From Streptomyces sp. SDr-06 (GTDB taxonomy: Bacteria > Actinomycetota > Actinomycetes > Streptomycetales > Streptomycetaceae), in assembly GCF_003324565.1 (NCBI RefSeq), contig NZ_QOLA01000005.1, forward strand, positions 1 to 64,000: a DNA stretch of 64,000 nt, written 5' to 3'. Position numbers and translations under genes: made by a program. Positions 36,137-45,383 of the stretch are shown in pieces (positions within the stretch are counted from its first letter, which is position 1; every line of letters starts with the position of its first letter). Below the pieces are notes generated by a model. It was not told the origin of the DNA. It saw only the letters and a list, made by a program, of their open reading frames with translations, and made no database searches.

Positions 36137-36742
36137 TCAGTCGACCAGCTTCACGGTGAAGATCTTCTCCAAGTCAGGCAGGGGCTCGACGGGCATGTTC
36201 TTGCCGTCACATGTGATCGTTACGGGTTCCGTAGGCGTCGGCGTGGGCGTCGGGCCAGTGGATCCACCACCGGGCGGGACAGCGCATCGAAGCTCAATCA
36301 AAGCCGTGGCGCTCGCCGTCGCGTGATCCTGTTCGGTACCCGGGATGACCGACTTGCCCACTGTGTAGCGTGTCTCGACACCCACGGTGAACTTGAACTG
36401 CCCGACGCGACCGGGGTGAGGCTTCCATCCCGACTCCACCAGGTCGGAGTGGTTCTTTACGGCGAAGTTCACCGCCTCAGCATGCGCATGGGCGATGACG
36501 GTCTCATCCTTGAAGATGTCGTCCAGGCCACCGGGCGTCTTGAGCGCTGTCAGGAGCTTCGGACCCAGCTCCTCCCGGGCACGTTGCGCAGCCGCAAGAG
36601 CCGCTGAATCCGCCGCCCCTTGCGCTCCGTTGCGTGTCGCGGATGCCTGACCGACCGCGAAGAAGGCGAACGCAAGAAAGAGCAGGCCCGCCACCATCAC
36701 GATATAGATGGGGAAAGCCTGCCCTCTATCTGCGGAACCGAT
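36137..36742 (-). CDS. TadG-like pilus assembly protein; start codon unresolved
   Basis: The coding frame begins with GSADRGQAFPIYIVMVAG and a membrane helix, then a predicted exported domain (SATRNGAQGAADSAALAAAQ is the typical TadG motif). Residues 201 or so end in VKLVD. Between the upstream stop (36748) and the conserved RGQAF there is no ATG, GTG or TTG; the coordinates assume the ATC at 36742. The next usable codon, GTG at 36700, would cut the helix. The glutamate of the Flp-type cleavage motif is absent (GQAFPIY). Confidence 0.7.
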   Translation of the reverse strand: MGSADRGQAFPIYIVMVAGLLFLAFAFFAVGQASATRNGAQGAADSAALAAAQRAREELGPKLLTALKTPGGLDDIFKDETVIAHAHAEAVNFAVKNHSDLVESGWKPHPGRVGQFKFTVGVETRYTVGKSVIPGTEQDHATASATALIELRCAVPPGGGSTGPTPTPTPTEPVTITCDGKNMPVEPLPDLEKIFTVKLVD

Positions 36743-36747
36743 CCGGA

Positions 36748-37005
36748 CTACGAGCCACCCGCCTTGACCTGGTCGATCTGGTCCTTGATCCGAGTCGTGA
36801 TCTTGCTGCCAATCCCCGTGGCCATGATCCCCGCGATGATCGCCACCACCACCAGAATGATCCCCAGGTACTCGAACGAGGTCTGCCCCCGGTCGCGGGC
36901 CGCCGTGGTGTACCGGCGCCGGATGTGGGCGATCGCCGTGTCCCTCCAGCCGCTCACCCGCATCTGCGCAGCGACGGCGGTCCTCAGCAGCGTGTCCTGC
37001 GGCAT
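36748..37005 (-). CDS. Flp-like class IVb pilin subunit
   Basis: The 85-residue protein has a cytoplasmic leader, then RGQTSFEYLG, which matches the prepilin peptidase motif G/XXXXEY, followed by a single hydrophobic helix (IILVVVAIIAGIMATGI) and a short polar tail. That is the Flp pilin design, so it is the likely structural subunit of the appendage. The ATG at 37005 has GGAGG 11 bases upstream; an ATG at 37032 has no site. It follows the response regulator gene. Confidence 0.82.
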   Translation of the reverse strand: MPQDTLLRTAVAAQMRVSGWRDTAIAHIRRRYTTAARDRGQTSFEYLGIILVVVAIIAGIMATGIGSKITTRIKDQIDQVKAGGS

Positions 37006-37115
37006 CTCGCGGGTCTCCTCCGGTTGCGGCATCGCGTACGTCACCCGGAACGTAGGCCGGGGGTTCGGGGGCCGCCGAGGGCCCAGGGGCCCAAATCCGG
37101 GCCCAGAGGCGGGGG

Positions 37116-37967
37116 TTACGCATGGCTCACCCCCAGCCAGCGGGCGATCGCCTCGCTGCGGGTCGTGCTCCGCAGCTTGGCGAAGATGCGGTTGATGTGG
37201 TTCTTGACCGTCTTCTCGCTGATGAAGCACGTGGCCGCGATTTGCTGATTGCTCATGCCCGCCGCGATCAACTCCATCACCTCGGCCTCCCGCGAACTCA
37301 GCCTGAAATCTTCCCTGTTGCGCATGGACGCTGCCCGCTGTGCAGTTGAAGACTGTGCCACAACCGATTGCAGTTGCGAAAGGGATTGCGCGGAAATGGC
37401 AGGTCGCGGGTCTGGTTGCTCGCGCAGGTGGGCGAGGAGGGCGTTGGCCGCCGTGGTGGTGAAGACGGGGCGGCCCTCCCTCATCGCCCTTACCGCCGCG
37501 GTCAGTTCGTCGGCCGTGAACTCGCCGTGGACCAGGTAGCCCCCGGCGCCCAGCCGCAGCGCCTCCCGCACGATCTCGCTCTCCCGGCTGTACGTGAGCA
37601 TCATGACGGGGGCCAGGACCACCAGGTGCGGCAGAGCCGCCATGCCGTCCACGCCCGGCATGCGGACGTCCAGCAGGATCACGTCCGGGCGGTGGCGCAC
37701 CGCCGCCTCGTACGCCTCGCGGCCGTCGGCGGCCTCCGCGGCCACCTCGATGTCGTGGCGCCCGTGCAGCAGCGCGGCGAGGCCCGCCCGTACGACCGGG
37801 TTGTCGTCCGCGATCACGATCCGCAGCGGCCGGTCCGGTCCGGGCGCCCCGGCCGGGTGCTCCGAGCCCGGCACGGGCGGGCCCGCCGGCGTGTGCGGGA
37901 CGTGGCCCGGGGCCCGGTCCCGCCACGTCCGTTGCTGGCCCGAGCTGTACGCGAAGTCGTCCGGCAT
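37116..37967 (-). CDS. NarL/LuxR-type response regulator of the Tad-like block
   Basis: The 283-residue protein has an extra disordered N-terminus (about 45 residues), a receiver domain (D54/D55, phospho-acceptor D100 in ILLDVRMPG, T125) and a LuxR helix-turn-helix (about 225-280; LSSREAEVMELIAAGMSNQQ, SEKTVKNHINRIFAKL). The conserved receiver lysine is replaced by H147 (GGYLVHGEF), so switching may be unusual. It is encoded 11 bases after the histidine kinase and likely controls the pilus genes. Confidence 0.9.
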   Translation of the reverse strand: MPDDFAYSSGQQRTWRDRAPGHVPHTPAGPPVPGSEHPAGAPGPDRPLRIVIADDNPVVRAGLAALLHGRHDIEVAAEAADGREAYEAAVRHRPDVILLDVRMPGVDGMAALPHLVVLAPVMMLTYSRESEIVREALRLGAGGYLVHGEFTADELTAAVRAMREGRPVFTTTAANALLAHLREQPDPRPAISAQSLSQLQSVVAQSSTAQRAASMRNREDFRLSSREAEVMELIAAGMSNQQIAATCFISEKTVKNHINRIFAKLRSTTRSEAIARWLGVSHA

Positions 37968-37978
37968 GACACCCCCTC

Positions 37979-39286
37979 TCAAGGAGTCCGTGAGGTCGAG
38001 GGAGCGGGCGACGACGCGGGGCCGAGGGGAAGTTCCACCCGGACCTCCGTGCCGCTCGGCGCCGCGCCGCGGCCCACTCTGATGCGGGCGCCGATCACGG
38101 CGGCCCGCTCCACCATGCCCACCAGGCCGAAGTGGCCGGTGCGCTTCAGGTCGTCCAGGGTCGTGCCGGGCGGCAGGCCCCGGCCGTCGTCGCGGACGCT
38201 GAGGCGGAACATCGTGCCCTCGGCGCCCGCCGAGACCTCGATGCCGGTCGCCCCGGCGTGCCGGTGCGCGTTGTCCATCGCCTCGCTCGCGATCGTGACC
38301 AGATGCCTGGCCACCGCCGCCGGGACGGTGGGTGCCGGGCTGTCCCCGAGGTCGGTCCACTCCACCCGCATCCCCGTCCGGGCGGTGAAGTCCTCTACTG
38401 AGACAGCCAGTTCGCGGGCCACGTCCACCGTGCCGGGGGCCCGCCTCAGGTCCGCCAGCAGGTCCCGGGACTCGGCCGCGGCCCTGCGGGCGGAGCGGGC
38501 CACCAGTTCCGCCTGGTGGCGCACCGTGAGCGGGTCCATGCGGTCGGCCGAGGCGGCCAGGCCGTCGGCCGCCAGGGCCAGGCCGTGCAGGGTCTTGGCC
38601 ACCGAGTCGTGCATGTCCCGCGCGAGCCGCGCCCGCTCCTCCTCCACCGCGTCGTGCACGGCCAGCCGCGCCCGGGTCTCCGTGAGGGCCTGGCTCGCCG
38701 CGCCGAAACGGAACAGGAGGTTGCGGATCGTCACCCCCACCGCTCCCGCGATCACACAGAAGCCGGGGAGCAACAGGGCGGAGGCGTCGGACAGGTGGTG
38801 GCGGGGGCCCGTCGCGTACACCACCGTCAGGATCGTGACCTGGAGGCCCGCGAAGACGCCCGCCCCGCGCCAGCCGTACACCAGGCCCGCGAGCAGCGGG
38901 GTGCAGATCGTGACGTAGCCGAGCGGGGACTCCGGGGTCGCGGTGACCAGCAGGAGCGCGCCGAACACGGCGTCCACGGCGAGCAGCCAGGGGTGGCGCA
39001 GGAGCTGCGGGCCGAAGCGCTCCCAGTCACGGAACAGGACGTACGAGCCCATGAAGGTGATCAGGACCGCCGCGCCTATCAGCAGGCCGGGGGCGCCCCT
39101 GGCCGCGCCCGCGAGCGCGAAGGGCGCGCCGGTCGCGATCATCGCAAGGCGGAATCCGAACACCTGGCGGCACATCGCCTGGAGCGCGTTGATCTGAAGG
39201 GTGAGGGCGGGGGGCGGCAGGGTCTCCGCCGCCCTGCGGACCGGCATCCTCAACCCCCTTGCTCCCAGGGCCAATGGGAGGGTCAC
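37979..39286 (-). CDS. Sensor histidine kinase (HisKA_3 type) of the Tad-like block
   Basis: The 435-residue kinase has about five membrane segments in its first 190 residues (GLLIGAAVLITFMGSYVLF, WLLAVDAVFGALLLVTA and others) with no large sensor loop. The phospho-acceptor motif is ERARLARDMHDSVAKTLHG, the N box TIASEAMDNAHRHAG and the G box RDDGRGLPPG. The GTG at 39286 overlaps the TadC-like stop as GTGA with GGGAGG upstream, so it is translationally coupled to the machine. Confidence 0.9.
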   Translation of the reverse strand: MTLPLALGARGLRMPVRRAAETLPPPALTLQINALQAMCRQVFGFRLAMIATGAPFALAGAARGAPGLLIGAAVLITFMGSYVLFRDWERFGPQLLRHPWLLAVDAVFGALLLVTATPESPLGYVTICTPLLAGLVYGWRGAGVFAGLQVTILTVVYATGPRHHLSDASALLLPGFCVIAGAVGVTIRNLLFRFGAASQALTETRARLAVHDAVEEERARLARDMHDSVAKTLHGLALAADGLAASADRMDPLTVRHQAELVARSARRAAAESRDLLADLRRAPGTVDVARELAVSVEDFTARTGMRVEWTDLGDSPAPTVPAAVARHLVTIASEAMDNAHRHAGATGIEVSAGAEGTMFRLSVRDDGRGLPPGTTLDDLKRTGHFGLVGMVERAAVIGARIRVGRGAAPSGTEVRVELPLGPASSPAPSTSRTP

Positions 39287-40188
39287 TTGGGGCCTCCCAG
39301 GAAGCCGCCGAAGTCCAGGTTCGCGCCGTACACGAAGCCCACGCTGAGCAGGATCAGCGTGCCCGGCAGGAGGAAGGTCGTCACCGCGAAGGTGGCCTTG
39401 GGGACCGCTCGGGCCGCCTTGCGGCGGGCGTTCTGCGCGTCGGTGCGGCGCATGTCGGCGGCGATCGCGATCAGGGTGTCGACGATCGGCGCGCCCAGCT
39501 CCTCGCCCTGCTGGAGCGCGGTCACGAACATCGCGACCTGCTCGGAGTCGTTGCGTCTGCGCAGCTCCTCGAAGGCCTGGCGGCGGCTGACGCCCATGTC
39601 CATCTGGCGCAGGGTGATGCGCAGCTCGTCGGCCCAGGGACCCTCGTACTTGTCGGCCACCCGGTCCAGGGCCTGGCGGAAGCCGAGCCCCGCGCTGACG
39701 ACCACGGCGAGCACGTCCAGGAAGTCGGGCAGGGTGCGTTCGATGTGGTCACGGCGGATTTGGACGGCCGACCAGATGCCGACCTCGACCCAGAACAGGG
39801 CGAAGGCCACCATCAGCAGGGCGATGATCCAGTGGCCGCCGAGCAGCATGACGAACGCGGCCACCGCACCGAGGATCCCGTACACCGCGCGGCGGGCCGC
39901 GTACCGGTCGATGGTGAGGCCGCCCGGGTTGCCCGCGAGGTCGATCCTGCGGCGCTTCCGGTTGACCCGCTCGGGGCCCATCATCCGCAGCACGGCGGGC
40001 GCCCAGCGCATGCCGAGCCGGTCGACGGCCGAGCCGACGGCCGTGGTGCGGGTCGCCCCGACCTCCAGGGCCACCGCGAGGTCGCTCGGGAGCTTCACCT
40101 CGGCGCGGTACATGCGGATGCCGAGGAACACCCCGTACACACTCAGGCCCATCAGGGCCGCGAAGAGCAGTCCCATGGTCCGGCTCAC
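39283..40188 (-). CDS. tadC: TadC-like type II secretion F-domain protein
   Basis: The 301-residue inner-membrane protein has a T2SF domain (about 140-270; RTLPDFLDVLAVVVSAGLGF, LRQMDMGVSRRQAFEELRRR, ALQQGEELGAPIVDTL) and terminal helices. With TadB it forms the membrane platform moved by CpaF. The gene starts 61 bases after TadB and is coupled to the kinase. Confidence 0.9.
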   Translation of the reverse strand: MSRTMGLLFAALMGLSVYGVFLGIRMYRAEVKLPSDLAVALEVGATRTTAVGSAVDRLGMRWAPAVLRMMGPERVNRKRRRIDLAGNPGGLTIDRYAARRAVYGILGAVAAFVMLLGGHWIIALLMVAFALFWVEVGIWSAVQIRRDHIERTLPDFLDVLAVVVSAGLGFRQALDRVADKYEGPWADELRITLRQMDMGVSRRQAFEELRRRNDSEQVAMFVTALQQGEELGAPIVDTLIAIAADMRRTDAQNARRKAARAVPKATFAVTTFLLPGTLILLSVGFVYGANLDFGGFLGGPK

Positions 40189-40249
40189 TCCCCTTTCTCC
40201 GGTCGGCTGTGTGGGCTCGTACGCCGATGCCCGTACCCGTACCGCCGGG

Positions 40250-41185
40250 TCATACGTCGATGCGGGACAGGCGGCGGACCACGAAGAACCCCAGGGCGTA
40301 CAGGGCGATCGCGACGATGACGGCCGCCTGGCCGAGCAGGGCTCCCGTCATGCGGTCGAGCGCGCCGGGCATCACCGCGTTCAGCATGAGCAGCGCGGCC
40401 ACCCCGAAGCCCGGGACGGCGTACGCGGTGACCGTCACCTGGGCCAGCGTGGTGCGCACCTCGCGCCGGGTCTCCTTGCGCTCCTCCAGCGTCGTGGTGA
40501 GGTTGCGCAGCGAGCTGACCACGGTGCCGCCCGCGCGGTTGGCCAGCACCAACGTCGTGACCAGGACGACCAGTTCGCGCGAGGGCAGCCGGTCCGCGAG
40601 CTCGCCGAGCGCGTCGTCGAGGGACTCCCCCATCGCGAGCCGGTCGGTCACCCGGCCCAGCTCCTCGCCCGCCGGTGCCTCCATCTCCTCGGCCGCCATG
40701 GCGATGGCCGTGCGCAGCGCGAGCCCGGCCTGGGTGGCGTTGGCGAGGATGCGGGACATCTCGGGGAGCTGGTTGATGAAACGCTCGATGCGTTTCTGGC
40801 GCTGCCAGTTCAGGAACGAGTTGGCGCCCCACAGCCCGGCGAGCCCCGCGATGGGCCCGAAGAACGCGGCCAGCACGGACGCGGCGATCAGCCACAGGGC
40901 GGCCACCCCGGCCAACATGTACACGAAGAACTCGCCGGGGGTGAGGTCGAGGCCGGTGGCGGCCAGCTTCCGTTCGATGCGGCGGCCCAGGGTCGTGCCG
41001 CGCAGCCTGCGGTCCACGCCCCGGAACGGGCGGTGCCGGCCTGTCGCGCCCGCGGCGCCCGGGTTGCTGAGCCGGTCGATGAGGGCTTCGCGCTGGGCGC
41101 GGCCCGCACCGTAGGAGCGCAGCCCCAGGACCGCCAGCACCCCGGCGAGCAGGGCGACGCCGAGCGTGAGGAAGGAGAGGTTCAT
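40250..41185 (-). CDS. tadB: TadB-like type II secretion F-domain protein
   Basis: The 311-residue protein has an N-terminal helix, two central helices (FFVYMLAGVAALWLIAASVL) and a T2SF domain (about 155-290; INQLPEMSRILANATQAGLA, LVVLVTTLVLANRAGGTV). It pairs with TadC in the inner-membrane platform. The start lies 50 bases after the CpaF stop. Confidence 0.9.
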   Translation of the reverse strand: MNLSFLTLGVALLAGVLAVLGLRSYGAGRAQREALIDRLSNPGAAGATGRHRPFRGVDRRLRGTTLGRRIERKLAATGLDLTPGEFFVYMLAGVAALWLIAASVLAAFFGPIAGLAGLWGANSFLNWQRQKRIERFINQLPEMSRILANATQAGLALRTAIAMAAEEMEAPAGEELGRVTDRLAMGESLDDALGELADRLPSRELVVLVTTLVLANRAGGTVVSSLRNLTTTLEERKETRREVRTTLAQVTVTAYAVPGFGVAALLMLNAVMPGALDRMTGALLGQAAVIVAIALYALGFFVVRRLSRIDV

Positions 41186-41235
41186 CTGCGCGTTCCCTGT
41201 CGGTTGGCGTGGGCGGGCCCGGGGGCCCGGCGGAC

Positions 41236-42573
41236 TCAGTTGGCGTGGCGGACGGTGAGCTGTTCGGCGTGGGCGGCGACCCCGTACGCCTGCGGGACGG
41301 GCTGGTTGGCGAGGTAGAGGCGGTCGGCCACGCGGCGGGGCAGCGGGAAGTAGTGGAAGCGGCCGTGGATGCGACCGTCGGCCGCCATCGGCTGGGCGTC
41401 GAAGCGGCAGACGGTGGTGATGCGGTACGGGTCGCGGCCGTGCGATTCGAGGATCGCGATCTCGGTGATCTTGCGGGCGCCGTCGGCGTGCCGGGTGAGC
41501 TGGACGATGACGTCGACGGCCGAGTTGATCTGGTCGTGCAGCGCCTCGAAGGGGACCTCCACCTCGGACATCGACGCCAGCGTCTGGAGTCGCATGAGGG
41601 CGTCCTCGGCGCTGTTGGCGTGCACGGTGGCGAGTGACCCGTCGTGGCCGGTGGACATCGCCTGGAGCATGTCGAGGGACTCGCCGCCGCGGACCTCGCC
41701 GACGACGATCCGGTCGGGGCGCATGCGCAGCGAGTTGCGGACGAGGTCGCGGATGGAGACATGGCCCTTGCCCTCCACGTTGGGCGGCCGCGACTCCAGC
41801 CGGATGACGTGGGCCTGCTGGAGCTGGAGCTCGGCGGAGTCCTCGATGGTGATGATGCGCTCGTGCGGCGGGATGAGACCGGAGAGGGCGTTGAGGAGCG
41901 TGGTCTTGCCGGTGCCGGTGGCGCCCGACACGATGATGTTGAACCGGGCCTGGACGAGCCCGGCGAGCAGCAGCAGCATGGGCTCGTCGAGCGAGCCGAA
42001 GGTGATCATCTCCTGGAGCGTGAACGACCTCGGGAAGCGGCGGATGGTGAGCGTCGCGCCGGTCAGCGAGAGCGGCGGGATGATCACGTTGACCCGCTCC
42101 CCGGACGGGAGCCGGGCGTCCACCATCGGATTCGACTCGTCCACGCGCCGGTTGACGGTCGACACGATCCGCTCGATGGTCTGCATCAGCTGCTCGTGCG
42201 AGGCGAACCGGAGCGGCAGCTGCTCCACCCGGCCGCCGCGCTCGACGAAGATCTGGTCGGGACCGTTGACCATGATCTCGGTGATGGAGGCGTCTTCGAG
42301 GAGCGGTTCGAGGATGCCGAGACCGAGCGCCTCGTCCACGACCCGCCGGATCAGCTGGGCCCGCTCGGCCGTGGAGAGCACCGGTCCCTCGCGGCTGATG
42401 ATGTGCCCGAGCACCCGCTCCAGACGGGCCCGGCGTTCGGCGGCGGCCAGCGAGGACATCTCCGCGAGGTCGATCTCCTCCAAGAGCTTGGCCCGGTAGG
42501 AGGCGACCAGGTGGCCGTCCTCCCGGCCGGGGCCGGTCTCCTCGGGGGCGGCGATGCGGGCCCGCAGACTCAT
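41236..42573 (-). CDS. cpaF: CpaF/TadA-type secretion ATPase
   Basis: The 445-residue hexameric ATPase has an N-terminal domain, Walker A GATGTGKT (217-224), the Asp-box region ITIEDSAELQL, Walker B-like DRIVVGEVRGGE and the His-box TGHDGSLATVHANS. It powers assembly of Flp pili or secretion. It precedes tadB and follows the two TadE-like genes. Confidence 0.95.
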   Translation of the reverse strand: MSLRARIAAPEETGPGREDGHLVASYRAKLLEEIDLAEMSSLAAAERRARLERVLGHIISREGPVLSTAERAQLIRRVVDEALGLGILEPLLEDASITEIMVNGPDQIFVERGGRVEQLPLRFASHEQLMQTIERIVSTVNRRVDESNPMVDARLPSGERVNVIIPPLSLTGATLTIRRFPRSFTLQEMITFGSLDEPMLLLLAGLVQARFNIIVSGATGTGKTTLLNALSGLIPPHERIITIEDSAELQLQQAHVIRLESRPPNVEGKGHVSIRDLVRNSLRMRPDRIVVGEVRGGESLDMLQAMSTGHDGSLATVHANSAEDALMRLQTLASMSEVEVPFEALHDQINSAVDVIVQLTRHADGARKITEIAILESHGRDPYRITTVCRFDAQPMAADGRIHGRFHYFPLPRRVADRLYLANQPVPQAYGVAAHAEQLTVRHAN

Positions 42574-42596
42574 GTCGTGTCTCCCGTCGTCTCGGG

Positions 42597-42983
42597 TCAG
42601 TTCCGTTGCCGCAGTTTCGGCATGGTGGAGGTGCGGGTGGCGGTGCCGAAGAAGCCGTCGCCGAGGCCGGGAATGACGCTGGGGATCTTGACGGTCACGG
42701 TGTACGTGGCTTCGTCGCCTGCGACACCGCCCTCGGGCGGCCCCGGGTGCAGCCAGCCCGCCACCGCCGCGTCGACCGCGGCCTGTGGGCTCACCCCCTT
42801 CGGGTCGTCCAGACTCGCCGCCCGCGCCGCCGCCCGCGCCCCCGTGCCCGCCTGGTTCGCGGCGTACGCGGCGACCCCCAGCTGGATGGCCGCGAGGCCG
42901 ACGAGCAGCAGGATGGCGACGAACCCGATGTACTCCAGGGCCACTTGACCCCGGTCGGGCTCTCGGCGCGGAGGGATGCGCAC
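42597..42983 (-). CDS. TadE-like pseudopilin
   Basis: The 128-residue protein has PDRGQVALEYIG, a class IVb cleavage motif with Glu at +5, and then a hydrophobic helix (VAILLLVGLAAIQLGVAAYA) with an exported domain. TadE-type pseudopilins are minor subunits of the Tad system. Its stop lies 23 bases before CpaF. Confidence 0.88.
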   Translation of the reverse strand: MRIPPRREPDRGQVALEYIGFVAILLLVGLAAIQLGVAAYAANQAGTGARAAARAASLDDPKGVSPQAAVDAAVAGWLHPGPPEGGVAGDEATYTVTVKIPSVIPGLGDGFFGTATRTSTMPKLRQRN

Positions 42984-42986
42984 GGC

Positions 42987-43361
42987 TCAGCGCTCCTTCA
43001 CGTGGGCTGCGGTGCCGGACACGGGGAAGCCGTTGAGGACGCCGGGGACCAGGATGGGGACCTTGAGGGTGACGGTGACCCGGTACATGTCACCGCTCCC
43101 ATCGCCGGGGCACGCCGGATCGCCTTCGAAGGACGACGGCACCTCGCGCAGCGCCGCCGCCCGGCACAGGGCCGCCGGCGCGCCCTCCGCCGCCGCCCCC
43201 GCCCGCGCCCCCTCGTCCGCCGCGTTGCCCGCGAGGACGAAGGCGTAGCCGACCAGGGCGCACTGCCACAGCGCGACCAGGAGCAGCAGGATCAGCGGGA
43301 CCACGCCGATGAACTCGATCACGGTCTGCCCCCGGTCCCGCTCGCTCTGGGGAATCCGCAT
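42987..43361 (-). CDS. TadE-like pseudopilin
   Basis: The 124-residue protein starts MRIPQSERDRGQTVIEFIG, with Gly at the cleavage site and Glu at +5, then a helix (VVPLILLLLVALWQCALVGY) and NAADEGARAGA typical of TadE. The ATG at 43361 overlaps the previous stop (TGATG). It is paralogous to the gene at 42597-42983. Confidence 0.88.
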   Translation of the reverse strand: MRIPQSERDRGQTVIEFIGVVPLILLLLVALWQCALVGYAFVLAGNAADEGARAGAAAEGAPAALCRAAALREVPSSFEGDPACPGDGSGDMYRVTVTLKVPILVPGVLNGFPVSGTAAHVKER

Positions 43362-44599
43362 CAGCCGCCCCTGCGCCTGAGCACCAGGCCGGAGCCCCGG
43401 GCGGCCCGCGCCTTCGGCCGGCCCTCGGGGGCCTTGAGCAGGCCGAGTTCGCCGGCCAGCGCCCACACGGCCTGCCTGACGGTGCTCTTGCCGTCGAGGT
43501 CGTGCAGGCGGCCCGCGTCCACGGCCGTCTGGAGCTCCTTGAAGTGGGCGGGGACCGAGGTCTGGGCGACCCGGGTGCCGGTGATCTTCTGGACGAGCGG
43601 GGGCTGGATCTCGGTGTTGCGGGTGTGCCGGTTGACGAGGGTGGTGGTCTCCTCGGCCTTGCGGATCTGGAGCCGGTCCCACATCCGTACGGTGCGCTTG
43701 GCGCCGCGTACCGACACGACGTCCGGCGTGGTGACCAGGAGCGCGATGTCGGCCATCTCGACGGCGGCGGCGTTGGCCGCGGTCATCTGGGTGCCGCAGT
43801 CCACGACGACGGCCTCGTAGCGGGTGCGCAGCGCGCCGATGATCTGGCGGGCGGCCCGGTCGGTGACCTCCTCGCCGCGTTCGCCCTCACCGGGTGCGAG
43901 CAGCAGGGCGAGCCCGCTCTCGTGGTTGAAGACGGCGTCGGCGAGGACGCGGGGTGAGATGTCGGTGATCGAGGCGAGGTCGGCGATCGAGCGGCGGAAC
44001 TGCACGTCGAGGTAGGAGGCGACGTCGCCCGCCTGGAGGTCCATGTCGACCAGCACCGTGGTGCGGCCGGACGCCCGTGCCGCCAGCGCGAGTTGGACGG
44101 CGACGAGGGTGGTGCCGACGCCGCCCTTGGCGCCGGTGACCGTGGTGACGGTGCCGCCGGGCCCGGTGAAGACGTCGAGGCTCGCGCCCAGGTGACGGCG
44201 TACGCCCGCGGACCACTGGGCCGCCGCCTGGACGCGTACCGCCAGCTCCTCGTAGGACAGGGGCAGCGCGACCAGACCACGGGCGCCGGAGTCCATGGCG
44301 GCGGAGAAGACGGCGGGCCCGGCGTCGGAGGAGATCAGGACGACCCCGACGGCGGGGAAGCGCAGGGCGACCTCGCGGATGAGCTCCAGGGCGGGGGCCG
44401 GGCCGATCCGCTCGTGGACGAGGACGACCTCGGGGAGCTCGTCCAGGGACGCGCCCGCGAGTCTGGCCAGGGTGTCGAGAAGCTGGGTGGAGTCGCCGAC
44501 GGGGACGGCGGGTTCGGCGTCGGGGAGCTGGCTGAGCAGGGTGGTGACGGAGCGGGCGGCGTCGGCGTCGGCGACGGCCGGAAGGATTCGGGTGGTCAT
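43361..44599 (-). CDS. cpaE: CpaE-like pilus assembly ATPase (MinD/ParA family)
   Basis: The 412-residue protein has a receiver-like N-terminal domain (about 1-130; VGVVLISSDAG, MDSGARGLVALPLSYEE) without the usual phospho-Asp pattern, and a deviant Walker A P-loop GAKGGVGTT (156-164), with DMDLQAGD and VVVDCGT. CpaE proteins place the pilus in other bacteria. It lies between CpaB and TadE. Confidence 0.88.
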   Translation of the reverse strand: MTTRILPAVADADAARSVTTLLSQLPDAEPAVPVGDSTQLLDTLARLAGASLDELPEVVLVHERIGPAPALELIREVALRFPAVGVVLISSDAGPAVFSAAMDSGARGLVALPLSYEELAVRVQAAAQWSAGVRRHLGASLDVFTGPGGTVTTVTGAKGGVGTTLVAVQLALAARASGRTTVLVDMDLQAGDVASYLDVQFRRSIADLASITDISPRVLADAVFNHESGLALLLAPGEGERGEEVTDRAARQIIGALRTRYEAVVVDCGTQMTAANAAAVEMADIALLVTTPDVVSVRGAKRTVRMWDRLQIRKAEETTTLVNRHTRNTEIQPPLVQKITGTRVAQTSVPAHFKELQTAVDAGRLHDLDGKSTVRQAVWALAGELGLLKAPEGRPKARAARGSGLVLRRRGG

Positions 44600-44606
44600 C
44601 CGCACC

Positions 44607-45314
44607 TCACTGGTCCTTTTCGAGCCGGTACGTACGGTCACCGGGCGGGATCGTGCTGTCGCCGTTGCCGCGGCCGACGAGCGCGAGGCGGACATGGGTG
44701 GCGAACGACTCGGCGTAGGCGACCCGTTGGGCGTCCAGGGTGCTGAGGGCGAAGGTGATCGGGACGGCCTGGGTGGCCTGGTTCTTGTCGGACGGGCTCG
44801 GGTTCAGGGCCTGGAGCGAGCCGACGGCGATGACCCGGGCGTTGGCGACGATGAGCTTGGACTCGGGGGTGTCGCCCTGCTTGGTGGCGGCGAAGGTGGC
44901 GAAGATGTTGACGGTGTCGTTGCCGTTGATCTTTCCGGCCACCCCGGTCGACGCGTCGATCATGATGGCGATCTCCTGTTCGCCCGGCCTGAGTTGGGGC
45001 CGGTCGGTGAACATGCCGTTCTGGAGTAGCGACCCTTTGGTGAGGTGGGTCGCGGCCATCTTGCCGACCACGTCGGACAGGTCGGTCACCGCGCCCTGGG
45101 AAAGCCACCGTTTGGGCATGCTCGTCTTCGCGAACTGGTCGGCCTTCAGGGTCGCGTAGGCGTCGATGTCGTCCTTGAGCTTGTACGCCGTCACCTCGGG
45201 CCCGACCTTGGAGTTCACGTCGCTGATCACCGTGAGCACCCCGGCGAAGGCGCCGAGGGCGCACAGGACCGAGAGGAGGAGAAGGATGATGCCGCGGCGC
45301 TGGCGGGAGTTCAT
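44607..45314 (-). CDS. cpaB: CpaB/SAF-domain Flp pilus assembly protein
   Basis: The 235-residue protein has one N-terminal helix (GIILLLLSVLCALGAFAGVL) and an SAF domain (DVVGKMAATHLTKGSLLQNG, EQEIAIMIDASTGVAGKING). It acts outside the membrane in the Tad system, where family members help the channel. It is 7 bases before the CpaE-like gene. Confidence 0.88.
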   Translation of the reverse strand: MNSRQRRGIILLLLSVLCALGAFAGVLTVISDVNSKVGPEVTAYKLKDDIDAYATLKADQFAKTSMPKRWLSQGAVTDLSDVVGKMAATHLTKGSLLQNGMFTDRPQLRPGEQEIAIMIDASTGVAGKINGNDTVNIFATFAATKQGDTPESKLIVANARVIAVGSLQALNPSPSDKNQATQAVPITFALSTLDAQRVAYAESFATHVRLALVGRGNGDSTIPPGDRTYRLEKDQ

Positions 45315-45383
45315 TGACCGTACGACCTCGTTCGCTGACGTGGGGCAGAGCGGGCAAGTGGCGGGCTGCTGAGGCGCGGTGGG

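Noticed and set aside
37116..38360. 414-codon frame extending the response regulator into the kinase gene
   Set aside because: The added part is an Arg/Gly-rich antisense-like shadow of the kinase; the ATG at 37967 has a ribosome site.
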